This document shows, in pieces, positions 17,049 to 24,949 of a DNA stretch of 64,000 bases (position 1 is the first letter of the stretch; every line of letters starts with the position of its first letter). A program made the translations under genes and the position numbers. Origin of the DNA: Spirochaetales bacterium (GTDB lineage Bacteria > Spirochaetota > Spirochaetia > DSM-27196 > Alkalispirochaetaceae); assembly GCA_028282545.1 (NCBI GenBank), contig JANQHT010000086.1, forward strand, positions 1 to 64,000, written 5' to 3'. The notes beneath the pieces are model-generated. The model saw nothing but the letters and a program-made list of their open reading frames with translations, was not told where the DNA came from and did no database searches.

Positions 17049-17737
17049 AGTCGTTAAAACGTGATGTTGCGGCCGCCAACCTCGCCCTCGTCGCTCATGA
17101 CCTCGTCACGTTCACGTGGGGCAACGTCAGTGCCATCGATCGTGAACGTGGCCTAGTGGTAATCAAGCCCAGTGGCGTCGAGTATGATGGTATGGGCCCC
17201 GACGATATGGTTGTAGTCAACCTCGACGGCACGGTAGTGGAAGGGCGCTACAAGCCGTCGTCGGACACGCCGACACACCTGGAGTTATACAAGGCGTTCG
17301 ATGGCGTCGGTGCTGTGGTACACACCCATTCGGAGTGGGCAACGTCATGGGCTCAGGCGCATCGTCCGATCCCTGCATTGGGAACAACCCACGCGGACTA
17401 TTTTTTCGGCGAGATTCCGTGTACCCGTGAGATGACGCCGGAGGAGATCCGCGGTGAATACGAGAAGGAAACGGGAGGCGTCATCATCGAGTCATTCGCC
17501 CGCAGTGCCACTGATCCATTACAGGTGCCGGGTGTCCTGGTCGCCGGCCACGGCCCGTTTGCATGGGGACGCGGTACCGACAACGCAGTGCACAATGCGG
17601 TTGTACTCGAAGAAGTCGCCAAGATGGCGTTTCGCTCTCTGATGCTCAATCCCGGACAGGTTAGGATGCAGGCGGAGCTGCTGGAAAAACACTACCTGCG
17701 CAAGCACGGTTCAGACGCGTACTACGGCCAACGGTAG
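17042..17737 (+). CDS. ulaF: L-ribulose-5-phosphate 4-epimerase UlaF
   Basis: Zn-dependent class II aldolase/epimerase (AraD family), 231 residues, making D-xylulose 5-phosphate and so finishing the ascorbate route. Seen: [21 protein letters not shown] (phosphate site, shown in part), HTHS with two zinc histidines near residue 95, [16 protein letters not shown], and [10 protein letters not shown] with the third zinc histidine. The GTG start at 17042 lies inside the end of ulaE, with GGGAGG 7 bases upstream. AraD and UlaF cannot be separated on sequence alone; the neighbours decide for UlaF. The convergent rpiB-like gene ends 16 bases downstream, with no terminator visible. Confidence 0.92.
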   Translation: MLESLKRDVAAANLALVAHDLVTFTWGNVSAIDRERGLVVIKPSGVEYDGMGPDDMVVVNLDGTVVEGRYKPSSDTPTHLELYKAFDGVGAVVHTHSEWATSWAQAHRPIPALGTTHADYFFGEIPCTREMTPEEIRGEYEKETGGVIIESFARSATDPLQVPGVLVAGHGPFAWGRGTDNAVHNAVVLEEVAKMAFRSLMLNPGQVRMQAELLEKHYLRKHGSDAYYGQR

Positions 17738-17753
17738 GCGGTACCAGTGCAAA

Positions 17754-18206
17754 CTACGCCTTGTCGTGTTCCGCCGCGTAGTCGTAGATACGCTGCACCT
17801 TGGGTGCGCTCCGCCCGGAGGCATCGAAGTTGCCGGTGTTTTCCATGTAGACGCGGGCCATGAGGCGCGCCACCTTGTTACCCGTTACCTGTTGTCCCAT
17901 GGCGATCAGGTTGGCGTCGTTGCTGAGCGCCGCGCGCTCGGCCTGGTAGGCGTCGGTGACCAGGGCGCAGTAGGCGCCGGGGACCTTGTTGGCGGCGATG
18001 CTGGCGCCGATCCCGGTGCCGCACATCACGACGCCTCGGTCGTAGTCACCGCGAGCGACCGCCTCAGCTACGTCTATGACGACGTTCGCGTAGATCGCGT
18101 CATCCGATCCGAAGTCGGTGAGTTCGTGCCCCATCCCTTTTAGTTCCTCGATCACTTCTTGTTTCAGCGGTATTGCGTTGGGATCGCATCCGATGGCGAT
18201 TTTCAC
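17754..18206 (-). CDS. RpiB/LacB-family sugar-phosphate isomerase
   Basis: Aldose-ketose isomerase of the RpiB fold, 150 residues. The active-site signature MCGTGIGASIAANK with Cys62 is present. The N-terminal motif reads GCDPNAIPLK where ribose-5-phosphate isomerases have D-H-A-G or D-H-A-A, so the ring-opening His is missing. D-P-N-A variants occur in RpiB relatives linked to other sugar phosphates, including erythrulose 4-phosphate isomerases (family knowledge, from memory). It is last in an operon-like run with dhaL and dhaK, though 107 bases separate it from dhaL. Likely substrate a tetrulose or pentulose phosphate rather than ribose 5-phosphate (inference). Confidence 0.85.
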   Translation of the reverse strand: MKIAIGCDPNAIPLKQEVIEELKGMGHELTDFGSDDAIYANVVIDVAEAVARGDYDRGVVMCGTGIGASIAANKVPGAYCALVTDAYQAERAALSNDANLIAMGQQVTGNKVARLMARVYMENTGNFDASGRSAPKVQRIYDYAAEHDKA

Positions 18207-18313
18207 AGGCGGTCTCCTATGTCTTGGGTGTTGTAAGTGTAGCAGCTTGAACGGACATCGTCGAACCGGGTACCACGCTACCAGTGGCTCTCATAGACAA
18301 ATGGGAACCGTTG

Positions 18314-18961
18314 CTAGGCGCCCGTGAGTTCTTTCATCGTCTCGCCCATGCTCTTAAGAAGCAGGTAGCAACTGGTGGCACCCGCGTCGAGCACACCCCG
18401 CGATCGTTCGCCGAGCCTGCTGGAACGCCCCACCCGCGCAACCAGGTCCTCCGTCGATTTCCATCCCGTTTCGGCGGCGTCAATCATCGCATCGACGGCG
18501 CCCCCGAGCGCCGCGCCGTTAGCACGGGCATCGCGAACCGCCGCTACCGCGGGGGCGAGCGTATCGACGAGCGTTTTGTCTCCTACGTTCGCCTCGCCGA
18601 GGCTCTGGATCCCCTCGTATGCGGCGCCGATCATCGCCTCGAGCGTTTCAGCCGTTACTTCGTCCGCCTCTTTGCTCGCCCTCGCCATGCGTTTGAAGAA
18701 GACACCGTAGAGGGGGCCCATGGAACCGCCGATTTCATCGACAAGAGTGCGGCCAAGTGTCTTGAATGCCTCACTCATATTCATCTCCCGGCCGTGCAGT
18801 TCTTTCTCTACAAGTGTGAACCCCTTGTCCATATTGATGCCGTGATCGCCGTCACCGATGGCTCCGTCGATCTCACTCAGGTACGCACGATTTTCATGAA
18901 TTGTCGCGATGAGCCGCTCCACGATCACTTTGCCGTCGATGTTTCGGAATGAATCGCCCAT
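18314..18961 (-). CDS. dhaL: Dihydroxyacetone-kinase-type subunit DhaL
   Basis: ADP/ATP-binding subunit of a DhaKL kinase, 215 residues, mostly helical. The nucleotide-Mg motif is clear: IDGAIGDGDHGINMDKG near residues 30-46. GGSMGPLYG and GDKTLVDTLAPA follow, as in DhaL of E. coli, where the bound ADP is recharged by the PTS protein DhaM; no DhaM gene is next to it here, so it may use ATP directly. It begins 3 bases after the dhaK stop, so the subunits are co-translated. Confidence 0.93.
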   Translation of the reverse strand: MGDSFRNIDGKVIVERLIATIHENRAYLSEIDGAIGDGDHGINMDKGFTLVEKELHGREMNMSEAFKTLGRTLVDEIGGSMGPLYGVFFKRMARASKEADEVTAETLEAMIGAAYEGIQSLGEANVGDKTLVDTLAPAVAAVRDARANGAALGGAVDAMIDAAETGWKSTEDLVARVGRSSRLGERSRGVLDAGATSCYLLLKSMGETMKELTGA

Positions 18962-18964
18962 CGT

Positions 18965-19969
18965 CTAGACACTCCCCTGTTTTATGCCCATCGAGTAGCA
19001 ATCGAGATCCACCAGTTCCTTCAGTTCCTCGTCCAGTTTCATTACGGTGAGCGTCACGCCCATCATCTCGAGGCTCGTGAAGTAGTTCCCAACGTACGGA
19101 CGGTAGACCAGGATGTTTTTGTCCCCCAGAATCTCTGCGATCCGGTTGTAGTAAATATACAGTTCCATAACCGGCGTTGCGCCGAGTCCGCTCACCAGAA
19201 CGACCACTTCGTCTCCGGAGGAAAACGGAAGGTCGGGCAGTACGATATCCAAAGACATCTCCGCCATTTCATCCGCGCTCCTCAGATCCTGCACGGATAT
19301 GCCGGGTTCACCGTGATGGCCGATACCGACCTCCATCTTGCCCGGCTCTATCGTAAAATTCGGCTTTCCAACGGCGGGGATCGTGCAGGGCGTCAGCCCG
19401 ATCCCAACGCTGCGGGTGTTGTCCATTGCCTTTTGCGCCGCCGCGATCACCTCGTCGAGGCTGCCGCCGAGCGCCGCCTTGGCGCCACCGACTTTCCACA
19501 TGAGGATTTCACCGGCAACGCCGCGCCGTTTGGCACGTTGATCCTTTGGGGCGCTCGGCACGTCGTCGTTGGCGAGCACCGTTTTAACGATGATGTCGTC
19601 GTCCTCGGCGTCTTCCATCGCCATCTTCACGTTCATGACGTCACCGGCGTAGTTTCCGTACAGTACCGCCACGCCATGACGGGAATCGGCCGCCTTCATC
19701 GCATCGTAAAACGCCTTGGCCGTCGGTGAACTGAAGACCTCACCAACCGCCACGGCATCGACCAGGTTTTTGCCGATGTAGCCGCTGAATGCCGGTTTGT
19801 GCCCGCTTCCTCCGCCGGTGACGATACCGACTTTTCCATCAACCGGCGCGTTTACGTACTTGAGGACCCGCGGATTTGCTGTCGGTGCGATGATGTCCGG
19901 GTGCGCCTTCACGTACCCCTTCAGATAGTCTTCCACCACATGGTCCGGGTTATTGATAATTCTCTGCAT
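18965..19969 (-). CDS. dhaK: Dihydroxyacetone-kinase-type subunit DhaK (variant substrate pocket)
   Basis: Substrate-binding subunit of the two-part kinase, 334 residues. The substrate is held covalently on a histidine, seen in GIGHHGEPGI (His219). The substrate-loop motif reads GGGSGHKP where classical DhaK has GGGSGHEP, and the segment usually written KNYTGD is GNYAGD here. These changes suggest a DhaK subgroup acting on a longer ketose such as erythrulose (inference). ATG 19969 is chosen on GGAGAGAAAG directly upstream; in-frame codons back to 20044 overlap a terminator. Operon order dhaK-dhaL-rpiB-like points to kinase then isomerase steps. Confidence 0.9.
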   Translation of the reverse strand: MQRIINNPDHVVEDYLKGYVKAHPDIIAPTANPRVLKYVNAPVDGKVGIVTGGGSGHKPAFSGYIGKNLVDAVAVGEVFSSPTAKAFYDAMKAADSRHGVAVLYGNYAGDVMNVKMAMEDAEDDDIIVKTVLANDDVPSAPKDQRAKRRGVAGEILMWKVGGAKAALGGSLDEVIAAAQKAMDNTRSVGIGLTPCTIPAVGKPNFTIEPGKMEVGIGHHGEPGISVQDLRSADEMAEMSLDIVLPDLPFSSGDEVVVLVSGLGATPVMELYIYYNRIAEILGDKNILVYRPYVGNYFTSLEMMGVTLTVMKLDEELKELVDLDCYSMGIKQGSV

Positions 19970-20023
19970 CTTTCTCTCCATTCGCGGCCAAAGGTTTTCG
20001 CGGCCCATCAAAGCCGCGGATAC

Positions 20024-20052
20024 AAAAAGCGCCGCGGGGAACACCCCGCGGC
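20024..20052 (-). terminator. Intrinsic terminator between tctC and dhaK
   Basis: GCCGCGGGG (20031-20039) pairs with CCCCGCGGC (20044-20052), loop AACA, and an A-run at 20024-20028 gives a U-run on the minus-strand RNA. It ends tctB-tctA-tctC transcripts or attenuates read-through into dhaK. Confidence 0.8.
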
Positions 20053-20074
20053 ACAGTAGATCACGAGATGACGG

Positions 20075-21025
20075 CTACATGGAAGCGGTGTAGAGGTCTT
20101 CAAACTCCTGCATATACTCGATCGCTTCGTCCCAGGGCAGGTACGCATCGGTCAGTAGGAACCGTCCAAGATAGCCTTCCTGCCACCGCTCGGTCTTGAC
20201 GACCCGGCCGAATACATCGGACCAGAACTCGACCGCCTCCTGCGGCATCTCCTTGGGACCGACGATTCCGCGGTACACGTTCAGTTCAATGTCGAAACCG
20301 AGTTCCTTGAACGTAGGAGCGTCGAAGGGTTCACCGAACCGGCTGCGCGTGGCAGCGATGAGCGGGCGCAACTCGCCGGCGGAGACGAGTTCGAAGGAGG
20401 CTGCCGGCTTGGCGATTACGACTTCGATGCTACCACCGAGGATCTGCGTCAGTGCGTCACCGGTTGAATCACTCACGAGGTACTCGAGATCGCCGCCCAC
20501 CTCTTCCCTGATCTTGTTCGAAAGGTTGATGTCGTCCCCTTTCGAGCCGCCCATGATCACACGTCCTCCGCCCTGGAGGGTGTCGATGAAGTCCTGTGCG
20601 GTTTCAAACTCCGAGTCGGCGGGAACGAGCAGGATCTGCCCGTCCGTCGCCATTACAGCGAGGGGCGTAAAATCATCGAGGTCACCGCCTTCGATTTGCA
20701 CCAACGGTTGGAGGTCTCCGTTGTTGAAGGTAAGGATCGTGTGACCGGCTGTGCTCTTTCTACTGACTTCGCGGCGCCCCACCGCGCCACCGCCGTCGGT
20801 CTTGTAATTGATCAGGAGCTCCTGGTCTACCAGGCCCTCATCCTTGATGATTTCGATGATCGTCTGAGTGAAGATCGACGAACCACCACCCGGGCTGGAC
20901 GTACAATACCACTCGACGTTTCGGTCGGGCATCCAGGCTTCGTCCGACATTTCCACTTCACCGGTGGCGAAGACCAGGGTTGCGCTCGCAATAACGAGCA
21001 CCGTCGCGAGAAACAAACGTCTCAT
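20075..21025 (-). CDS. tctC: Tripartite tricarboxylate transporter (TTT) binding protein TctC
   Basis: Periplasmic binding protein of the Bug/TctC family, 316 residues, delivering a carboxylate to TctAB. The signal peptide ends ...LVFATGEVEM with no lipobox cysteine. Family features: SSPGGGSSIFT near residue 45 (carboxylate loop), INYKTDGGGAVG, VIMGGSKGDD and the late segment YRGIVGPKEMP. Its ATG overlaps the tctA stop (ATGA), so the order B-A-C is co-translated. TTT systems import citrate, tartrate and other organic or sugar acids, so the dhaK-dhaL-rpiB pathway behind it probably starts from an acid. Confidence 0.92.
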   Translation of the reverse strand: MRRLFLATVLVIASATLVFATGEVEMSDEAWMPDRNVEWYCTSSPGGGSSIFTQTIIEIIKDEGLVDQELLINYKTDGGGAVGRREVSRKSTAGHTILTFNNGDLQPLVQIEGGDLDDFTPLAVMATDGQILLVPADSEFETAQDFIDTLQGGGRVIMGGSKGDDINLSNKIREEVGGDLEYLVSDSTGDALTQILGGSIEVVIAKPAASFELVSAGELRPLIAATRSRFGEPFDAPTFKELGFDIELNVYRGIVGPKEMPQEAVEFWSDVFGRVVKTERWQEGYLGRFLLTDAYLPWDEAIEYMQEFEDLYTASM

Positions 21026-22539
21026 ACGCTTTCTCCTTTTGTTTTGGTTTTATTTTTCCCGACCGCCCTTCGAACGATCGGAGAAACCACAGTGATAAGA
21101 AGGAAGGCCACCAGCACCGCCGAGATCGGGCGCTGCAGGAAAATAGCGAGGCTTCCGTCCGAAATCTGGAGTGCCTGGCGGAAGTTCTTTTCCAGGGTTG
21201 GCCCCAGCACAAATGCAAGCAGCAATGGCGCTATCGGATACCCGTATTTCTTCATGAAAAAACCGACAACGCCGAAAAAGAGCATCATCACAATCCCGTA
21301 GAGCGAATTGTTGGCGCTGTACGATCCCATTACGCAGATCGTCGTGATGACGGGAATCATCACGGAGACCGGGACCTTCAGGATCTTGATGAGCCACGGA
21401 ATGATCATGATCGCGACCCCGAGGGTCACGATGTTCGCAACGTAGAGAGACGCTATGAGGCCCCAGGTGAACTCCGGTTGGTTCTGAAAAAGGAGCGGGC
21501 CCGGATTGAGCCCGTACATGAGGAGGCCGCCGAGCAAAACCGCCCCCGTTCCCGATCCCGGGATGCCGAGCGAGAGCAACGGTGCGAAGGCTCCGGCCGC
21601 GGCGGAGTTGTTTCCCGCTTCCGCGGCGGCTACGCCTTCCACCCGGCCGGTACCGAGAAGGTGGCCATCCCTGCCAAGACGCTTCTCCTGCATGTAGCTG
21701 AGAAAAGCCCCGGTAGTCGCTCCGGCACCGGGGAGAACGCCTATGAAGGTCCCGAGCAAGCTTGAGCGCAACGACGGAGGAATGATGCGCCGAAACTCGT
21801 CCCGCGAGAGCATACTGTCGCGCAACGTGAGTTTGTCGGTATCGAAATCACGCGGCTTGTTGCGCAACTCCATCATCTCGATGACCTGCGAAAAACCGAA
21901 TATGCCGATGACAAGTGGAATGAATGGAACGCCGCCCAAGAGGTAGATGGACCCGAAGTCGTAGCGGGGCGTTCCGAGCACCGCGTCGAAACCCATCGTT
22001 GCCATGAGGATTCCGAGCAGAGTTGCAACGATCCCCTTTGTGGGGCTATCCCCAAGGAGCCAGCCAAGCGAAGTCATCGCGACGAGCAGGAGCGCGGCCA
22101 TTTCCACCGGACCGAACCGCAGTCCGAACCGTGCCAGCCCCGGTCCAATTACGGTCAAGATGATGATTCCGACCGTCCCTCCGATAAATGACGCAATATT
22201 GGATGTGAAGAGTGCTTTTCCGGGCTTTCCCTGCTGTGCGAGCGGGTGACCGTCCAAGCCGGTCATGACCGCCGGCGTATCACCGGGGATGTTTATGAGG
22301 ATCGCGCTGTACGACCCACCATACATATTGGCGTAGTACACCGCCGACAACATGATCATCCCGGTCACCGGATTGAACTTGAATGTGAGCGGAAGGAGCA
22401 GGGCCACCCCGGCCAGGGAGCCGATCCCGGGCATCGCCCCCACGAGAATCCCCAGGAGCGCACCGACCGCTGCGGCAAAGAAATTGTTGACCGAAAGCGC
22501 GGTCCCGAAACCGCCCAGAAGCAGTTGAATCGTATCCAC
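21022..22539 (-). CDS. tctA: TTT large membrane subunit TctA
   Basis: Inner-membrane protein of 505 residues with about twelve hydrophobic segments. Typical TctA motifs are GALLGILVGAMPGIGSLAG near the N-terminus, MYGGSYSAILINIPGD, GVLPGAGATTGAFLSY and LGIPGSGTGAVLLG, the repeated P-G-x-G elements that form the carboxylate site. GTG 22539 is chosen because it lies 4 bases after the tctB stop and the first helix begins right after it; the longer frame to 22611 lies inside tctB. Ends with an ATGA overlap with tctC. Confidence 0.94.
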   Translation of the reverse strand: MDTIQLLLGGFGTALSVNNFFAAAVGALLGILVGAMPGIGSLAGVALLLPLTFKFNPVTGMIMLSAVYYANMYGGSYSAILINIPGDTPAVMTGLDGHPLAQQGKPGKALFTSNIASFIGGTVGIIILTVIGPGLARFGLRFGPVEMAALLLVAMTSLGWLLGDSPTKGIVATLLGILMATMGFDAVLGTPRYDFGSIYLLGGVPFIPLVIGIFGFSQVIEMMELRNKPRDFDTDKLTLRDSMLSRDEFRRIIPPSLRSSLLGTFIGVLPGAGATTGAFLSYMQEKRLGRDGHLLGTGRVEGVAAAEAGNNSAAAGAFAPLLSLGIPGSGTGAVLLGGLLMYGLNPGPLLFQNQPEFTWGLIASLYVANIVTLGVAIMIIPWLIKILKVPVSVMIPVITTICVMGSYSANNSLYGIVMMLFFGVVGFFMKKYGYPIAPLLLAFVLGPTLEKNFRQALQISDGSLAIFLQRPISAVLVAFLLITVVSPIVRRAVGKNKTKTKGESV

Positions 22540-22543
22540 CGAC

Positions 22544-22993
22544 CTATCCCCTGAGGGCGTCCATGATAAAACCCCGCGGAAACGGGACACGCAGCCACGC
22601 GGCAAACACACCGTAGACCAACGCGATGGTTACCACGGTCACCAAGAGCGAGAAGCGCCACGTATACTTTTCATACGCCTTCAACCAACCAAACACGTAG
22701 ACGGAAAGGGCCGGAAAAAACCCCACCAGCAACGCAAACACGACCACCGCGACCGTTGCCAGCAGTGGATGCAGGTGGACGGAAAAGAACCGGGGAGGCT
22801 CAATCTTCAACTCCGAAACGATCGCAACGATTCCAATCGCGGCCAGCAGGGCCCCTACGATAACGGGGAAAAACCCGCTCGACGGTTTGCCGTCGGAGAT
22901 CCAACCGTACCGGGACAACCCAACGGCCACCCACAATGCGCCGATTGCCGTGGCGATCGTGGGAAAAACGAACCTGCTATTTGCTCGGGCCAT
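22544..22993 (-). CDS. tctB: TTT small membrane subunit TctB
   Basis: Small inner-membrane protein of 149 residues with four hydrophobic segments, as usual for TctB. The first helix is followed by the loop DGKPSSGFFPVIVG, which matches the family pattern G-P-x-x-F-P. It is the first gene of the tctBAC operon and has a GAGGAGAAG site 3 bases upstream of its ATG. The promoter at 23016-23043 overlaps a palindrome, so it is probably repressed by the nearby GntR protein. Confidence 0.88.
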   Translation of the reverse strand: MARANSRFVFPTIATAIGALWVAVGLSRYGWISDGKPSSGFFPVIVGALLAAIGIVAIVSELKIEPPRFFSVHLHPLLATVAVVVFALLVGFFPALSVYVFGWLKAYEKYTWRFSLLVTVVTIALVYGVFAAWLRVPFPRGFIMDALRG

Positions 22994-23015
22994 TACTTCT
23001 CCTCACGTGTAGTAT

Positions 23016-23043
23016 ATGGTATACCATTTTGTGCTCCTGTCAA
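23016..23043 (-). promoter_or_regulatory. tctB promoter overlapped by palindromic GntR-type operator
   Basis: Minus-strand TTGACA (23038-23043) and TACCAT (23016-23021) are spaced by 16 bases. The perfect 12-bp palindrome ATGGTATACCAT (23016-23027) covers the -10 box. T-G-G-T-A-T-A-C-C-A palindromes are typical targets of GntR/FCD regulators, and such a gene lies at 24950-25609. Confidence 0.6.
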
Positions 23044-23091
23044 GCGGAACATTTCACGAAATCGGCTGAAATCGTCCCGAGACGCGGAGAT

Positions 23092-23125
23092 TTGACGGGC
23101 TGTTCGGTTCTGTTTAGTATACCAA
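23092..23125 (+). promoter_or_regulatory. Cupin-gene promoter overlapped by second GntR-type operator
   Basis: TTGACG (23092-23097) and TAGTAT (23115-23120) are spaced by 17 bases. TTTAGTATACCAAA (23113-23126) is a near-palindrome sharing the GTATACCA core of the tctB operator and covers this -10 box. One regulator could therefore silence both divergent promoters. Confidence 0.58.
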
Positions 23126-23151
23126 ATACTGATTTACTCAAGGAGGGAGCG

Positions 23152-23532
23152 ATGATCGTTACCCACGAAGACAAGGTCGAAGGCGACCACATTGGAGCAC
23201 CCTACAACCGAGTCATCCGCCACCTGGCGACCCCGGAAACACTGGGAACCAAAAACCTCTGGATCGGTACGACGACCATCGACGTCGGTTCCAAATCGAA
23301 CGCACATTCCCACGAAGTCAACGAAGAGGTGTTCTACTGTGTAAGCGGCAAAGGCATCATCAAGGTCGACGACGAGGAGCACGAGTGGACGCCGGGGACG
23401 GTCGTGTTCTCCCCGCCCGGTACGGTGCACCAGATCATCAACACCGGTGATGTGCCGTTGAAATACGTGTGCTGCGTATCACCGCCCTTCGGGCACGAGC
23501 AGTTCCGTTCCGATCACGAAATGGAGTCGTAG
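23152..23532 (+). CDS. Cupin-domain protein
   Basis: Small single-domain cupin of 126 residues, cytoplasmic. Metal-binding histidines and glutamate are seen in NAHSHEVNEEVFYCVSGKG (motif 1) and PPGTVHQIINTG (motif 2). Cupins of this size act as sugar or keto-acid isomerases, dioxygenases or binding proteins; the reaction here cannot be named. ATG 23152 follows AAGGAGGG; the open frame upstream to 22936 is promoter and antisense to tctB. It shares its regulatory region with tctBAC, and its 3' end overlaps the convergent VOC gene by 19 bases. Confidence 0.85.
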   Translation: MIVTHEDKVEGDHIGAPYNRVIRHLATPETLGTKNLWIGTTTIDVGSKSNAHSHEVNEEVFYCVSGKGIIKVDDEEHEWTPGTVVFSPPGTVHQIINTGDVPLKYVCCVSPPFGHEQFRSDHEMES

Positions 23533-23933
23533 ACGGCCCGGTGTACCGGGCTCCCGGGAACGCGTTGGACCAATTGCACAACGTTGCCTTCCGGATCGCG
23601 ATAAAACGCTACCTTGCTCCCGTCGAACGCTTCAAAGGGGGGCCGCACCTGCTCGATTCCCCGTTCATGGGTCGCCGAAATGGCGGCCTCGATGTTCTGA
23701 ACCGAAAGGCAAAAATGCGATGTACCGCCGTCTGGACCGTCTTCCGGAGAGCCGGGGACGAGTTCAAGCAGTGCACCGCCGCCGAACTCGAGAAAGATCA
23801 CCGGTGACGGATCCGTACTGCGAAGGACCTCTACGGCGCCGAACATATCCCTGTACCACGCGGCGAGCACTTCCGTATCGTTCGCAAGCAGGCCGAGGTG
23901 CTCAAAACCGGTGACCGGTATCGCCGCCGTCAC
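23514..23933 (-). CDS. VOC-family (glyoxalase/epimerase-like) protein
   Basis: Vicinal-oxygen-chelate protein of 139 residues with the usual two beta-alpha-beta-beta-beta modules: FEHLGLLANDTEVLAAWYRD begins the first and TSHFCLSVQNIEAAI the second. Metal positions His (FEHLG), Glu (ALLELVP) and His (SHFCL) are kept, while the last ligand, usually Glu in N-V-V-E-L, is Gln here (GNVVQLVQ). The GTG start at 23933 overlaps the stop of the PdxA-type gene (GTGA), so it is co-translated with it and probably acts on the same pathway. A longer frame to 24224 only shadows that gene. Confidence 0.82.
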   Translation of the reverse strand: MTAAIPVTGFEHLGLLANDTEVLAAWYRDMFGAVEVLRSTDPSPVIFLEFGGGALLELVPGSPEDGPDGGTSHFCLSVQNIEAAISATHERGIEQVRPPFEAFDGSKVAFYRDPEGNVVQLVQRVPGSPVHRAVYDSIS

Positions 23934-24946
23934 ACCGAACCCCCGTCTGAACCCGACGCCGCCATTTCGGACACGATCGATAGCGCATTTTTGAGCGCCT
24001 GGTGGTTTGCCTTTCCCGTACCCTGGATGTCGAAGGCGGTTCCGTGTGCGGCGGTCGCGATCGGCACCTTCATTCCCGGATGGAATGTAACTCCCCGTTC
24101 GAGGCCGATCAGCTTCGTCGCGATCTGCAACTGGTCGTGGTACATGCCCACTACGCCCGTATATCCGCCTTTCAACACGCGCGGGAAGAGCGTGTCGGCG
24201 GGGATTGGGCCATCCAGGCGCCAACCGGGCCGTTCGCCGGCAACGGAGGCGATCGCCGGTTCGATAAGGCCCCCCTCTTCATCGCCGAACATGCCGTGTT
24301 CACCGGCGTGTGGGTTCAAGGCGGCGACGGCAAGGCTGGGCGTAACGCCCGCCCGTTCCTGCGCCTCCCCCAATAACGAGATAGTCTTTGCAATTCGTTC
24401 CACACTCAGTGTTTGCACGATTTTGGCTACGGGGATGTGGGACGTGACACGGCTGATCCACAACCCGTCAAGGACGTTGAACTCACCGGTGATATCGGGT
24501 CGATCAAAGTGTTCCTTGAAGAGTTCCAACTCGGAGTAGTGGCTTGAACCGGCCAGGTGCATCGACTCTTTGTTAAACGGGGCAAATACAAACCCGTCGA
24601 TCTCTCCCGCCTTTGCCAGTTCAATCGCCGCCGTGAGGAGGTGAAGGACCTCCCGACCGGCGGCAGCGCTCACCTCCCCCCGGGGGATCAATGCGACATC
24701 TTCAGAACGAACATCCCAGAACAGGAACGACGCCTCGGAGTCCGCCGCCCGTTCCACCGAGGAAATCGTTGGGGGCTTCACTTTGTTCCCGACGATCGCG
24801 CGTGCTTCTTCAAAGACACGCTCGTCGCCGGCCAGGATGACCTGAACTCCCTCCGCCGTGCTCGGCAGATCATTGGCCACCATGGCACACAGTTCCGGGC
24901 CCACGCCCGCGGTATCCCCCATCAGCAAGAGTACTCGTGGTTTCAC
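23930..24946 (-). CDS. PdxA-family 4-phospho-hydroxyacid dehydrogenase (PdxA2-like)
   Basis: NAD-dependent metal enzyme of the PdxA family, 338 residues, which oxidises and decarboxylates a 4-phosphorylated hydroxy acid. Seen: MGDTAGVGPEL at the N-terminus, and metal histidines in GSSHYSELELF, LNPHAGEHGMFG, and MYHDQ / VTFHPGM / TAAHGTAFDI. PdxA2 proteins convert 4-phospho-D-threonate or 4-phospho-D-erythronate to DHAP, while PdxA itself serves pyridoxine synthesis. The company of a carboxylate transporter, kinase, isomerase and GntR regulator favours the catabolic role. The usual DUF1537 kinase partner is not in the window. It starts 3 bases after the GntR stop. Confidence 0.88.
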   Translation of the reverse strand: MKPRVLLLMGDTAGVGPELCAMVANDLPSTAEGVQVILAGDERVFEEARAIVGNKVKPPTISSVERAADSEASFLFWDVRSEDVALIPRGEVSAAAGREVLHLLTAAIELAKAGEIDGFVFAPFNKESMHLAGSSHYSELELFKEHFDRPDITGEFNVLDGLWISRVTSHIPVAKIVQTLSVERIAKTISLLGEAQERAGVTPSLAVAALNPHAGEHGMFGDEEGGLIEPAIASVAGERPGWRLDGPIPADTLFPRVLKGGYTGVVGMYHDQLQIATKLIGLERGVTFHPGMKVPIATAAHGTAFDIQGTGKANHQALKNALSIVSEMAASGSDGGSV

Positions 24947-24949
24947 TTT

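Noticed and set aside
17754-18206. Calling the gene rpiB outright
   Set aside because: The D-P-N-A motif replaces the D-H-A-G of ribose-5-phosphate isomerases, so only the family is named.
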